Positions 10,695 through 22,153 of a stretch of 64,000 nucleotides of DNA are shown in pieces; the stretch's first letter is position 1, and every line of letters begins with the position of its first letter. The DNA comes from Apostichopus japonicus. Its lineage: Eukaryota > Echinodermata > Holothuroidea > Aspidochirotida > Stichopodidae. Made by a program: the position numbers and the translations under genes. A model generated the notes under the pieces. The model ran no database searches, was not told the origin of the DNA, and was given only the letters and a program-made list of their open reading frames with translations. The DNA is taken from the NCBI RefSeq assembly GCF_037975245.1, contig NC_092571.1, forward strand, positions 13,947,417-14,011,416. The letters are read 5' to 3'.

Positions 10695-11517
10695 CTGGAT
10701 TACTTTGAGAGATGTTAAACTCACATCGGCCAGAATACTGCGGTGTAGAAAAGAACTCCAGCTGTTCCTGAGTAGCGATGCATCCAACGGTTGAGTTCTG
10801 ATCACAAGACATGACGTTAATAGAAAGCTCTTGAACACCGTTATCATCCGTGTAATGTTTCTGAAAATCACAGCCGTCGGGCTCAATCATATCCAGATTT
10901 ATCGGTGGAAACCCGTTTGTTATTGAACAAGATATAGTTATGTGGTAGGAGCCAGATGGGGATGAGGAGGGTCCTTGACAAACAAGAGGTGTAGAAGGCT
11001 GGTATACTGTAAAGAGATGATAAGTGTGATGAGAGTAAAGAGTATACGGGGAGCCATCATCAGTCAATGACAGATGATAAGTACCAGCATCCTCTCGTTG
11101 AAGGTTTAAGATGGAGAACGAAAAATCAGCCTTAGTAACATTAGCGCTGTAGTACGACAGATATTCTAGCATAACTTGAAATAAATATCGATTGACTGTC
11201 TGATTCAGTCGTCGCTGTATTCCGTTGTATGAGAAGATTCCTTTAGAAAAAACTTCTCCGGTAGTACGACCGGTGAAGTTCATTGCCACTCGTAAACCGT
11301 ATACATGTATATAAAGTTCATATATATATAATCTAATGTAGTCTTCATCAATAGGAATATCCGGGAACGAGAAGTCACATCCTACAAAAGCGTAACATTC
11401 TTTTGGAAGTACTGCTTCTCTATCTATGCAGTGAGAATTACAATCAGTGACGTCACAATAACATGATCCCAGAGAGATGCCAAGAACAAAGAACGAAGAA
11501 ACAAAAAATCCTTCCAT
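10695..11517 (-). CDS. Two-domain Ig-like secreted or type I membrane protein, first exon
   Basis: A single open exon starts at ATG 11,517 and runs 274 codons to a donor (CCAG|GTGAGT at 10,695), leaving phase 1. Residues 1-20 (MEGFFVSSFFVLGISLGSCY) look like a signal peptide. Next comes C-x3-C-x10-C-x5-C ending in VGCDFSFP. A V-like Ig domain follows with the F-strand motif DAGTYHLSL at about residue 160; the usual cysteine after the tyrosine is absent. A second domain with six cysteines (VC, ISC, DGC, MSC, VGC, RC) fills about residues 185-272. Several N-x-S/T sites suggest glycosylation. Reading past the donor gives an unrelated tail, so I end the exon there. The first Met of the open frame lies 31 codons upstream, but MEGFF begins the signal peptide and matches the paralogue's MDGF. 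An immune or cell-recognition role is only a possibility. Confidence 0.8.
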
Positions 11518-11617
11518 CTTAACAACTTTTAAAGTTCCCTCGCGTCGGAGACTTGCCCCCGTAACTGTATGTTTGTAATACTCTACATGTATAATTATCC
11601 TTGAAAGCATACTTTTA

Positions 11618-11650
11618 ACGCATGCGTATCTTTAACTTCAATTGCGCATG
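11618..11650. promoter_or_regulatory. NRF1-like motifs upstream of the 10.7-kb Ig-like gene
   Basis: ACGCATGCGT (11,618-11,627) and TGCGCATG (11,643-11,650) lie 101-134 bp upstream of the ATG at 11,517. The paralogue at 57 kb has the same arrangement, TGCGCATGCG followed by 'gtgcatgactgg'. Confidence 0.45.
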
Positions 11651-12344
11651 GCTGAAAATAGCATACCAATAGCATAGCATTGAGAGCCTTGTATATCCTT
11701 TTAAATGAATATATTTCTATATTTTAATAATTACTCGTCAAATTCACTTTCTCTCTCTCGCTTTCTCTCTCCTGAGACATTCCTTCATGACAATTGTCTT
11801 TTATTCTTGACAAGTTGTAGACATATTACCTCTTTATATGTTAGGCCTAAGTAAAATCAAATATAGTCTTTATTGACCTTTTATGACTCAACAAGGAGGA
11901 TAAAAGTTCATGGATAATAAAAATTAATTATTTAACAAAATACATGGTACATAGCTCGTTCTAAAGACGACATGAAAGTATATATTACATATTTTGCAGA
12001 GCTAAATGTAAGTTTTTCATATCGGGCTTCTCTGTGAACCGACTTGAGGAATATATGAGGTTTACAGAGAAGCAGTGATATGAATTTAAAGGACCACTAA
12101 TTTAACGGCTTACTCAGTAAGCCTCATCTTACAATATATTAATTCAATATGAGCTATGCATTATTCTTTCTTTCCAGTGCAACTCTCTTCCCCCCAATAT
12201 GTACCCCATGGAAATTCACATGCGTATTTAAACAGAACGATTTCGCTAACTCTAAATTAATTTCATTCTTCACGGATAGCATTCAAATACTGCGATAACA
12301 TAATTCATCGAAATTGAATCAAAGGGAAGATAAAATTGTCCATG
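11651..12344. other. Intergenic, no gene recognised
   Basis: AT-rich sequence with a CT-rich stretch near 11,750. No Ig domain 2 exon is visible here that could serve the gene at 12.4-12.9 kb. Confidence 0.5.
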
Positions 12345-12421
12345 TCATTGCCATTTGTCTTTCCTACTTTCATCCAATAGTCTAGCTCCGGAAAATCTAT
12401 GATATCCACGGGGCAGCTTAC

Positions 12422-12896
12422 CAAACAGACGGTATGTGTGTTGTAAGAGGATTGGACTGTCAGTCCCGTCATAGTAAATCTCTGTTAGGTTAATATGATA
12501 TGTTCCAGCATCTCCCGGTTGAATGTCTCGGATTCGGAACGAAAAATCGTCACACTCCCCCAATGGATGCCAGAGCAGGTATTCAACTTGGAAAAGATAG
12601 CGATCATAAGTATGGTGTTCATTCCACCGGAACGTACCAGAATAAAGAAAGGGAGCTCGAGGAACAGCATCATCGGTAGCCAGTTCGGTAAAATTCAAAT
12701 GTAATCTAAGTATATATATATATACATATGAAAATGAAATACTTGGAAATGAAAAGTCACAGCCTACAACCGCATAACAGTCTGTTGAATTTACTATAGG
12801 TCCATTTTTACAGTGATAATCACATCCAATGTCCTCAGAAAAAGACAACGTGATAAGAAAAATAAAAGAATAATATAAAGTAGACGAAAAATCCAT
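12422..12896 (-). CDS. Ig-like protein, first-domain exon only
   Basis: The exon starts at ATG 12,896 with a signal peptide (MDFSSTLYYSFIFLITLSFS) and the family motif C-x3-C-x10-C-x5-C ending in VGCDFSFP. The V-like domain contains LHLNFTEL and the F-strand motif DAGTYHINL, again without the usual second cysteine. After HTYRLF the sequence TTTG|GTAAGC is a good donor at 12,422, so an intron separates the two Ig domains here, whereas paralogues read straight through as HLFTVYQP. Unspliced, the frame continues to a stop at 12,345 and would give a 183-residue one-domain protein. The second-domain exon is not visible before the next gene. No counterpart is seen in copy 2 (58.1-58.7 kb). Confidence 0.65.
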
Positions 12897-12959
12897 ATCG
12901 ATATATTGCGGTAGAGTTACAATTATAAACAGTAATTATGATTTATGTAGTAACCGCAG

Positions 12960-13930
12960 TCAATGCAAAACTGTTCGCAAATGTCTGCAAAGCGATGAGC
13001 GATGTTTATCAATCAAAACAGAGAGTCGTTCTCAAGTACTGCCTGCACATTCGCACACGTGTGGGTGATTTCAATTGAATACAAAATGAAACTGATCAGG
13101 ATGCTAATGAAAGGATATCCCTATAGTTAAGTCACAGTGAATTCATTTGAAACTTTAGTTTTAATAATGTTTAAGCCATTTTTGCTGATGTAGTCTGCTG
13201 ATGTCTGTGGTGATATACCGAAATTGACAAATTTTAGAATTTTATTTTAACATGCAGTTCAAACATGTTTTGTATCTTAAGCTTATAAAAGATATGCAAC
13301 ATGGTCAAGTGGTGATATTTAAATAAATTATATTTCACTCAACTCGGTTCAACACTGAAGGAGTAGTACTTACCACACATATTTGAGACCGATTATTACT
13401 CAAAATAAGACTGCAATTTTCAAACTGAGACTCCATAGATTTTCCCAATATCAATTTGTGGACCACATTACCCGTCAGGCGTTTTAAGCATGCAATTTTA
13501 GCCATCTTGAAATATTTTAGTCATGAAATTCCATGTGTATTATCCAATAATATCGGTATTTTCTCCAAATTTAGTACATCATTATGATCGAGGTATATGA
13601 AACTAAAATTCGACCATGTTGGTTGCCTAGTGTTATTTTCTAATAAATCAATAACACAGTGGTATGATCCAACAACGCTGTGAATTACATGCCGTGCTAA
13701 GGGAAATTAGCTTCCTCGTTACGTCAGCATCAATAATGGCCATCGCTTGGATGTTCGAAGACATACACTGAGTTTTACACTGACACTAAATTAAATCTTG
13801 TTACGGGGTTTTCCTTCAAACGCCCTAACATTACTTTAGATGTTTGGATCACATGTTGACCTTACTCATGATACATACATACTTGTGTTTGTGCTGTTTT
13901 GAAGGGAAAAAATAATTTGGAGAGATAGAT
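12960..13930. repeat. Duplicated intergenic sequence (partners 58.77-59.5 kb and 62.46-62.66 kb)
   Basis: 13,150-13,290 matches 58,770-58,940 and 13,500-13,700 matches 62,462-62,660 ('gatcgaggtatatg', 'gaccatgttggttgcctagt'). No coding signal is present. Confidence 0.6.
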
Positions 13931-13934
13931 GCGA

Positions 13935-14265
13935 TAAAGTTTTTAGGGGAAGATTTGCCAGTTGGCAGGCAGTCCTGGAGGCAGTGAAGTGCGACATTCG
14001 CTATCAGGTTGAAGACGATTTTTGTCGTTTGTCTGGGCTGCCTTTTTTGGACGCTGGTGTGCTGGGGAGGGGAGTTTCATTTGGCCACTTGCTGGCCCTT
14101 CTTTTGTGCTTTTTTAAATGTTGAATGGGTGGTTGGGGTTCTGCCTCTGCAGGTGGGCGTATATACTTTTTTGGCTCGCTTGACTTGAGTTTTTGTTTGT
14201 TAGAATGGGATGGATGGGTAGTGCCGTTTGGCCGTGACGGTTTGGATCCCGCAGGGCGGGTCACC
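13935..14265 (+). mobile_element. 3' end fragment of the L1/Tx1-like LINE
   Basis: The fragment begins in the last part of ORF2 ('gccagttggcaggcagtcct') and carries the 3' UTR with 'ttggctcgcttgac' and 'cccgcagggcgggtcac'. It stops a few bases short of the usual 'gtaaaaagc' end. It is a typical 5'-truncated insertion. Confidence 0.8.
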
Positions 14266-15640
14266 AAAAAATATATACTCTACATACTCTACATTCTATT
14301 GGGTTCGTGTTTATGATATCCAAGATTCGTGAGCCGTTCTATTGAATTCGGAATTCGTTTCGTGGAATGGGTAAGCCTACACTAAAATCAACCTCACGAC
14401 GCGAGTTCACGAGTCTTGAATGAATATACGCAAGAAAAAGTATAGTGCACAGTGTGATATATAACCGTCACCGAGCTGTGTGCACAGTTATTATACAAAT
14501 GGCCCTACATCACACGTGTGATGCACCCTGTACGAAACTTTCACTGTGCGATGTTATCGATTAATTCCTTCGCGAAAAAAACTCCAATCAAAGTAGATGA
14601 TACAATATTAGTGTGCTAAATATTTTTAAACCAATTCCAAACATATCTACATATATTTACGAAAATTTTCGGGTAATTTTGAACTTCGTTGCAACGAATG
14701 GATGCAGACATTTCGGTTACCTTGAAGTTAAGGTTTCTATTGTGATGACGCAACTTTTCCGACCAATCATGAGCGACTATTTACACACGATTGCAAGCCT
14801 GTTTGGGGAAAAAATCGCTGCCAGTGAGCGGTAGGAGGGGGTGGGTATCACTGCATCATTCGTATCGTAAAGTCACATGTGATATCTTTGTAACTATTTA
14901 GTATTATCGAACAAAGTTAGGTTATTTATGCTAATCCATACGTTACTATTAATTAAAACTTAAACTAGTTACCGGTAGTTATTGGCATTTAGTCTCAGAT
15001 GGCGCTGTACAACTACATAACAAATGAATTATTGAATTCTTACCTCCTATTTCTTAAGGTGATACAGAGTTTATTGACAATGCGTTCTTAAATGTTCTTG
15101 TATAGTAGCTGTTCGTCTCCCACACACTTATTAAAATAACTAGTGTTTAACTGTTCATATAGTAATCAATATTCTTATTTGGCCATTGATTATATTCTGT
15201 GTATACAGTTCTACAATTCAAATTAAATAATCTATTGTTATCATATCATATATTACAGATGACAATTTATTTCCAGTGGATTGACTTCATCTGTCGCTCT
15301 TGTATATATCTTGGCATTTGAATGACCTTAAACACCTGACCACCTTTCATTGACAGATATCTGTCGCAATATCCTGTAATTGCAAATCAAATAAATGCAA
15401 ACCAATAATATAGTTACGTTGATCCTGATGGAACAGACGAGTTGCAGATTTACTGCATTAGTATCCCTGGTGGAAATTCCAGTTGCACTTTTGAACTGGG
15501 TTCAACTGGAATTTTCTATATGGAAATTGGCCCAAATTTGAACTAGGTTGAAATGGGTGAACTGGGGTTCCCAACTGGTTCAACTATGTTTTACTGGGTC
15601 CAACTGGTTCAACTATGTTTTACTGGGTCGACTATGTTTT
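14266..15640. repeat. Intergenic, partly duplicated at 63.0-63.56 kb
   Basis: 14,950-15,420 ('cagatggcgctgtac', 'cctgaccacctttcat', 'tgtcgcaatatcctgtaatt') matches about 63,060-63,490. The rest holds no recognisable gene. A small open frame at 14,613-14,834 has no domain. Short direct repeats of 'caactggttcaactatgttttactgggtc' type lie near 15,570-15,640. Confidence 0.6.
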
Positions 15641-15721
15641 ACTGCTTATATTTTTAAATAGTTTGAACTGGGATTATCAACTGGTGTTATGTAAACAATA
15701 TAACACCACACTATAAAGTCT

Positions 15722-15739
15722 TCTTCTTCTTCTTCTTCC
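15722..15739. repeat. (TTC)n microsatellite at a LINE breakpoint
   Basis: Six TTC units sit exactly where the RT of the CR1-like relic stops. Confidence 0.85.
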
Positions 15740-17690
15740 AGGTGGACATTCCCTTCTTTGAATATAGGTGCCACAATTGCATTACGCCAGTGCTCAGGAA
15801 GCTGACCAGTGAAAACCGACTTGTAAAATATCAGCAAAAGTCCTGGCTCTAGCTGTTGTGCGCAAGTCTTGAGGTAGATATTTGGAAGGTTATCAGGACC
15901 ACTAGCTTTTGAAGTATTAATGTTCTCCAACAATTTAGCAACCCCATTACTTGTGATAACAAGAGGGGGTACCGAAGTTAAGTTCCTCAAAGGATCAAAG
16001 GTCGCATCTCCACGGGTCTCTGTGGTGAAGACTGACGAAAATTGGTTTAGTAATATTTTGGCCTTCCTAGAGGCTTCACAAACGAGGTTACCGTTTTGCT
16101 TAAGGGGAGATGTCCCAATATTGTCACTTCTTTTAGATTTATATATTTCCAGAAAGGTTATTTATTCTTGTTTGCAGTTCCGTCTATTATCGTATTATTG
16201 ATATAGTCCTGTTCTGCCTGTTTTATTTGCATTTTCCAAAGCTTTTGGTGCGTTCTATACCTAGGCCAATCATTTGTTAGTTTTGTTTTATTATAAAGTT
16301 TTTGCTTTTGTCAGAGCAATCTTCTCAAGTCGCGGTTGAGCCAGGGCAATTGACCTTTTGGTTTACTGGTCTTAGAGGGACATGTTTTGCAATAGACTGC
16401 AACATAGAAGTTTTAAATGTCTCCCAGAGTTCCACAATATCGGCACCATCATTATAAAGCTTAGTAATGTGAGTACTAATAGAATAAGCATCTAGTTTGA
16501 TCTCAACCCGGTTAGCTTTAGAATAAACAAAAACATTCCTACGCTTCTGTTTGACGTAAGTAGGCTTCAAGACAGAGTCTGTGACCAGGATGTCATGGTC
16601 AGATATACCTGGAATATTCATAGAGGACTTGATCAGCGTAGGATTGTTGGTGAACACAAGATCTAATCTTCTTGCACCTCTAGTTGGCAGGTCGTGAACT
16701 TGGACCAGTTCATGATCATTAGCAAGATCTAAAAGAGCTTGATGGACCTCCCTATCCTGGGCATTGGGTCTGAGACAGTTGTTATGTCAATCAATATCAG
16801 GGCAGTTGAAATCTCCCGAGAGAATAATGTTCTTGAAATGCCCATCAGAGAGTTTGGTATGTGAGGAATTCAAACTTTGGATGTCACGAAGAGACCTATG
16901 GGGCATATAAAAAGCCCCAACATAGAGATTTTTCTTTCCCTGAAGTCTTATTCTAGCCCATTCAACCTCACAGTCCGTGATTAGGTCTAATTGCTCACAT
17001 GAAGGTATTTTACCTCTGTAGAAACAAAAACACCTCCGCTCTTGGTAGAACGGTCATTTCTGTATACACTGTAACTCGATGGGAAAATCTAACAAGATTT
17101 TATGCAATTTGGTGCTGGTGCTGACCCTGGCTTGATCCCTCTGAGCCAAGACTCAGTACCAACCACGACATTTGGTTTAATGTATTGCAGAACGGCTGCG
17201 AATTCAAAGGTTTTGACAACGATACTTCTGAAAATTCACAGTCATAATTCTGAGGTTGGATTTGGGGGGAGATTCAACATCTCAGAATCTGCACAACTAG
17301 TACTCTCATTTGTGCTATGTTCTGCTAGGTTACTGTTTCCTTTACAGAATTTGGGGATACTAGTATGTTGAGGAACGTGTCTTGGTGCCCCATCTGAGGA
17401 TGGGAGGGTGGAATCCGAGGAGTGAAAATCTTGTAGGACACTGAACGAGTTGGAGTTTTGTATTTCTAAGCTGTTGTAAGTGAAACTGTCTGCGTTCATC
17501 CTCCCACATTTGTAACATTACTGCGGTTTAGAAGGTTATAATTGGCACTGCAAATTTCCATACAAGATCTGTGGTGCCAAAGACTACACTCGTCACAACA
17601 AACGCCATCTGTGGACCAAGTTACCCGAATTTCACACAGGCCACATGGATAAATGGTGGTTTGATGTGGCCCAGGGTTTGTGGCCACATA
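15738..17690 (-). mobile_element. CR1-like LINE fragment: PHD finger, endonuclease, start of RT
   Basis: Minus-strand reading gives three linked blocks. Near 17,500-17,690 is a PHD-type zinc finger (YPCGLCEIRV..., GVCCDECSLWHH, C-x2-C and H-x2-C spacing). Near 16,325-16,660 is the end of an APE-type endonuclease with the GISDHD motif. Near 15,738-15,990 is the start of a reverse transcriptase (KASGPDNLPN, FYKSVFTGQLPEHWRNA, VAPIFKEGN). The PHD-endonuclease-RT order is known in CR1-group LINEs. Stops and frameshifts separate the blocks. The RT breaks off after APIFKEGN at a (TTC)n tract at 15,722-15,739, so it is a 3'-deleted relic. Confidence 0.75.
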
Positions 17691-17699
17691 TCCTGCTAA

Positions 17700-18620
17700 A
17701 ATGAAGAACAGGAGTAGGTAGGTTTCATTTATATTCAGGTTTTGGTTCTTTTGATGAGGTTTGTGGAGGCAGGATCCTGTTGGATTACGTTAAAACTGAG
17801 TTGTGACAGCATCACTTTTGAGACTATCACCGGTTCCTTCTGATCTATGGCTTTTAGGTAAGTGATTAAGCCTATTCCTGTGATAAGAAAACAAAGAAGA
17901 TGTATGAAAGGTCTGAAATCCATCACCAAATGTATGAAAGGTCTGAAATCCATCACCAAAACAGGATAGGCCTAGACCAGCCCGTATCAATACGAGATGA
18001 ACAAAAAACTTGGAAAGGTCTCACCAGATGTACATACTATATCAAACTTTAGAATTTGTTACCAATCTCTGCCGTTATCTAACTATTTAACGTTTCCTTT
18101 TTGTTTTACGGATATGTTTTTTTCTATGTTTTTTTCTGGCTCACTGACCGGGGCGAGGTCATATTTGCATTCAAAGAATTGTTATTCCTTCCTTTTTTTC
18201 AATTATGTCTCCTTTGATTTTCTTCTATTACATGCTCGCTGGGGACATCTTTTCTACATGTTCTCCTTTTAAACTTTTGTAGCAGCCCTTTGTCATCTCA
18301 ATCATTTAACATATCGTTTGATCTACCCTATGTATTTTTTTTAAATGAGTAATAACTGGTGAACGGTTGTGTGACATGACCAGTAATTGCCGTACAAACC
18401 ATTCAGTGCGAGTTCTTAAATGCGCGATTCGAAAATGAAGTCGCATCCAATCGTTTTATGCTATACGTATGTCTATGGATATACCTTTCTTCGTTCTCGG
18501 CATAACAAATTCGCGTATGTTAGGAGTGGTATGAATAAGTGGTACCGTACCCCCGTTACTTCAAACATATAGCTAGTACAGTAACTACTGGTGCCACCTG
18601 TAACACTGTCATGTCCCACA
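17700..18620. other. Intergenic, no gene recognised
   Basis: A 31-base direct tandem repeat containing 'gtatgaaaggtctgaaatcc' lies at about 17,900-17,960. The remainder is T-rich, with no supported coding sequence. Confidence 0.5.
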
Positions 18621-18630
18621 ACCGTGCATC

Positions 18631-19204
18631 TTGTTGGAGGTGTGGGCTGGAAGGGCATGAGGCCAGGTTGTGCCCGAACAAGCGGTGTAGCCGCTGTTTA
18701 CAGGTTGGGCATACCCTGGCCGAGTGTAAAGGTGATATCGTATGTAACTCGTGTGTGAAAAACGGGCCATCTCGCTCGTTTATGCCCAGACCGCTCATAC
18801 GCCGCGAGAGTGGCTACGGGCGTGGTTGAAGCGGTCCCCGTCCCGGCCTTCCACACCGTAACACCTGATGCTCCTCTCATCGCCCCAGTGTCCGACACTA
18901 GCGCCCCGGTGGATGCTTCGTGGCCCCTTTCGTGTCCCACCTCGTCCTTGATCGAACTTGCCGAGACCGCCAGCCTGCCCACTGAGGCAGAGCAGGACAA
19001 AACGGCAGAGATGGTACTAGCGGAGTGGCATGCGGAGCAGGATGCCGCTTGTACTGGTTCACCGGTAGCTACGCCCGCTATCGGTGATATTAGTCGGGCC
19101 CCGAGTCAACTGGCCCAAGAGACATTAAGTGGCTCAGATTCTGACTCGCCAATGGAGGACTGCACTACAGCCTTGATAGTTGTGGCTAAAGAGTCCTCAG
19201 ATTA
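18631..19204 (+). pseudogene. LINE ORF1 C-terminal half (CCHC nucleic-acid-binding protein)
   Basis: The sequence contains successive zinc knuckles (CWRCGLEGHEARLCPNKRC, then CLQVGHTLAEC and CNSC), as expected for a LINE ORF1 chaperone-like protein that packages element RNA. The third knuckle is disrupted by a frameshift near 18,760. The following acidic, proline- and serine-rich tail (DSDSPMEDC) is open until a stop at 19,203. The same tail occurs in the nested copy. Confidence 0.75.
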
Positions 19205-19422
19205 GTTTGACGAGATGAAACAGGCCACTGATCTCATTGACTCGAGTGGCCCTTCCACCCTGCCCGCAGTCGCTTCCGCTATACCGGACACGGTGGTCGC
19301 TAGTGGCAGGGGGTTCCACTCGACCATGGTTGACGAGGAGATAAGAACTCTGCTCGCTCGGAGGAAAGGGGGAACACCGCAAAGGGCCTGAAAGGACCCG
19401 TATTATCGAAACATCGCAAATT

Positions 19423-20557
19423 ATGACACCAGACACCTTATCCCTCGTCACCCTTAATGTGAATGGGATGAGGGGTACCCCCAAAAGGCGGCGGAGTTTA
19501 CAGTTCTGCAAGTGGCTCCAAGTGGATGTGGTCCTTTTGCAGGAGACCCATATATCTTGTGAGAGTGGAGTGGGGAGGAGGTCTTTATGCCTCCTTTGGA
19601 TCAGGGGAATCTTGAGGGACTGTAATTTTGGTGTCCCCAAAAATTTGTCATTATGTGGATAAAGTGGAGAAAGACCATGAAGGTCGGTGGTGTGCATACA
19701 CTTAAGGCTCACTCGGGGTGAGTTGGTGGTGTGTAATGTGTATGCCTCCAACCGGCCAGCATGTAGGAAAGATTTGTGTCCTTTGTACCGGGCAGGGCAA
19801 ATTGTATCCTTGGGGGGGGGGGGGACTTCAACTGCGTCCCTCACTCTGCTTTAGATAGACGTTCGAGGAAAGAGTCCCCCAATTGTACCACCGGCATGAT
19901 TGAGCTAGGCTTGTTTGTCAAGCACCTAGAACGTGTGGATGTTTGGAGGTCCCAAAATCCCCAGGTGGTTGCTTGCACGTGGCATAAACCAGATGGATCA
20001 GTTTCATCCAGACTCGACAGGTTTTATGCCCCGCGCAAGTTTCCTCGGTCTCGGTGCTCGATTATTTCATGTCCTTTATCTGATCATGACGCAGTTGTTT
20101 TGCGCTTGCAGCTGCCGGAGTCCTTTCATGTGGAGACAGGACTTTGGCGGCTGAACACGGAAATTGTTAAAGAGCAAAACTTCAAGGAGCAATTTGTCGA
20201 GAAGTACAGAGGATGGCGGTCCCTCAAGCCTGCTTTTCCCAATGCGTTAGTCTGGTGGGACGAGGTAAAGTCCCTCATCAAGCAGTTCGCATTCAGTTAT
20301 TGTGTTGAGAGAGCTCACCAACGGAGATTCAAGTTCCATTCCTTGTGCAATAGAGCAAGGTATGGTTCTTCATCGTCTGATCTGCATGCACTTGGAGTGT
20401 TTCCCGATGAGAAACTGCACGGAGCCCGAGTGCGTGCCAGAATCCAGTTTTTTGAGGCGGACGAGAAACCCACAATTCGTTTTTACCGGGACGACACCAA
20501 GTCTGTGGTTGACCGCAGAATAAGGGCAATGTGTCATCCTGGTGGGGTCGTCGTGGA
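19423..20557 (+). pseudogene. LINE ORF2, APE-type endonuclease part
   Basis: ORF2 opens at ATG 19,423 with LVTLNVNGMR and LLQETHI, the signature of an apurinic-endonuclease-like nuclease that nicks target DNA for reverse transcription. A deletion or frameshift near 19,600-19,775 breaks it. The later half (GDFNCVPHSALDRR, LDRFYAPR, CPLSDHDAVV) is open from 19,776. The frame continues toward the RT until interrupted by the nested element at 20,558-20,570. Confidence 0.8.
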
Positions 20558-20755
20558 GAGCCCGCAGACAAGTTGGCAGTTGGCTTTCGTGGAGTGCGGA
20601 CGTCTTTTCGGCTGCTTTCCACTTTTCGTTGACCACACACTTTGTGCTTTTTTACGTTGGTCTTTCAATAGTTTGTAGTTTGTTTAGTGTAGTTTTGGCT
20701 TTGTTTCGTGGTTTTTGGTTTCGTAGGTGCGTGGCTTGCCACAACCCTAGCTGCC

Positions 20756-21935
20756 ATGGCGGTTCGCCGTGACAGCAAAATCGTATTGTTGAGTTTTTCG
20801 GGGGAGGCTAAGGGCGTCCCCGGGCAAGTTTTTTTTCTCAGTTTTGCGTTCTGTTGGTTTGAAGGTCCCTGGAGAGGTTGACGCGCTTCATCGTAAACCT
20901 CTCCGGGGTATGAATTGTTTTGATTTTATATTCACTTCGGAGGCTGCCCGCGTCCGAGGCGTCCATGTGTTGGAGGGAGTTGGGGGACTGAAGGTCACAC
21001 CGTATGACAGTTCGTTGTGGGTGACAGTCCTCCATCTCCCTCTGGACATGTCTGAACAGGCTGAACTCAAGTCCGATATCCCCTCTACCTTGTGGGCTAA
21101 TGGGCACAGGGCCCACATTGCATACCCGGGCCAGCCTCGCACTTGTTAGAGGTGTGGGCTGGAAGGGCATGAGGCCAAGTTGTGCCCGAACAAGCGGTGT
21201 AGCCGCTGTTTACAGGTCGAGTGTAAAGGGGATATCGTTTGCAACTCGTGTAGGAAAACGGGCCATCTCGCCCGTTTATGCCCAGACCGCTCATACGCCG
21301 CGAGAGTGGCTACGGGCGTGGTTGAAGCGGTCCCCGTCCCGGCCTTCCACACCGTACCACCTGATGCTCCTTTCATCGCCCCAGTGCCCGACACTAGCGC
21401 CCCGGTGGAGGCTTTGTTCCCCCTTTCGTGTCCAACCTCTCCCCAGATCGAGCTTGCCGAGACTGCCAGCCTGCCCACTGAGACAGAGCAGGACAAAACG
21501 GCGGAGATGGTACTAGCGGAGTGGCATGCGGAGCAGGATGTCGCTTGTACTGGTTCACCGGTAGCTACGCCCGCTATCGGTGATACTAGTTGGGCCTTGA
21601 GTCAACCGGCCCAAGATACATTAAGTGGCCCAGATTCTGACTCGCCAATGGAGGACTGCACTTCAGCCTTATTAGTTGTGGCTAAGGAGTCCTCCAATTG
21701 GTTTGATGAGACGAAACAGGCCACTGATCTCATTGACTCGAGTGGCCCCTCCACCCTACCCGCAGCCGCTTCCGCTATACCGGACACGATGATCGCTAGT
21801 GGACCTCCTGTTCCTGACAGGGAGGTCCACTCGATCAAGTTTGACGAGAAGCTAAGAACTCTGCTCGCTCGTAAGAAAAGGGGGAACACTGCTAGGGGCC
21901 TGAAAAGACCCATATTGGGAAAACTTCGCAGGTAA
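20756..21935 (+). pseudogene. LINE ORF1 of the nested copy (CCHC protein)
   Basis: The start is probably ATG 20,756 (MAVRRDSKIVLLSF), shared with the copy at 34.5 kb. Frameshifts in the T-rich stretch near 20,830, a stop in the first knuckle (C-stop-RCGLEGHE near 21,148) and two internal deletions (after DMSEQ, and in the second knuckle) disable it. From 21,180 it is open for 251 codons with knuckles CNSCRKTGHLARLC and the acidic tail. It ends TAA at 21,933-21,935, overlapping the downstream ATG as TAATG. Confidence 0.75.
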
Positions 21936-22153
21936 TGCTCAAGCCTGTTGTCTACTATCGGGACGGCGTACCCCGGATGAAGTTTTGGGGTGGGTTAGTT
22001 GTTAGGTGTGGGGGGTGTGGTCGTTACATAATATGGGTTGGGGTGGGGGGTTCTGTATGTAGTTTGGAGTTGGCTTTTTTGGGCTGGTTTGTAGAGCTTT
22101 ATTGTTTTCGTTCTGTTGTCCTTTGGGTCCGTGTCCTTTTCACATCACGTTGA
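21935..22153 (+). pseudogene. Residual ORF2: start codon fused to the last ~70 codons
   Basis: ATG 21,935 is the ORF2 start position. Two codons later the frame enters the ORF2 C-terminus also found at 24,497-24,674 (VVYYRDGVPRMKF). Endonuclease and RT are absent, so it can have no catalytic function. Confidence 0.65.
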
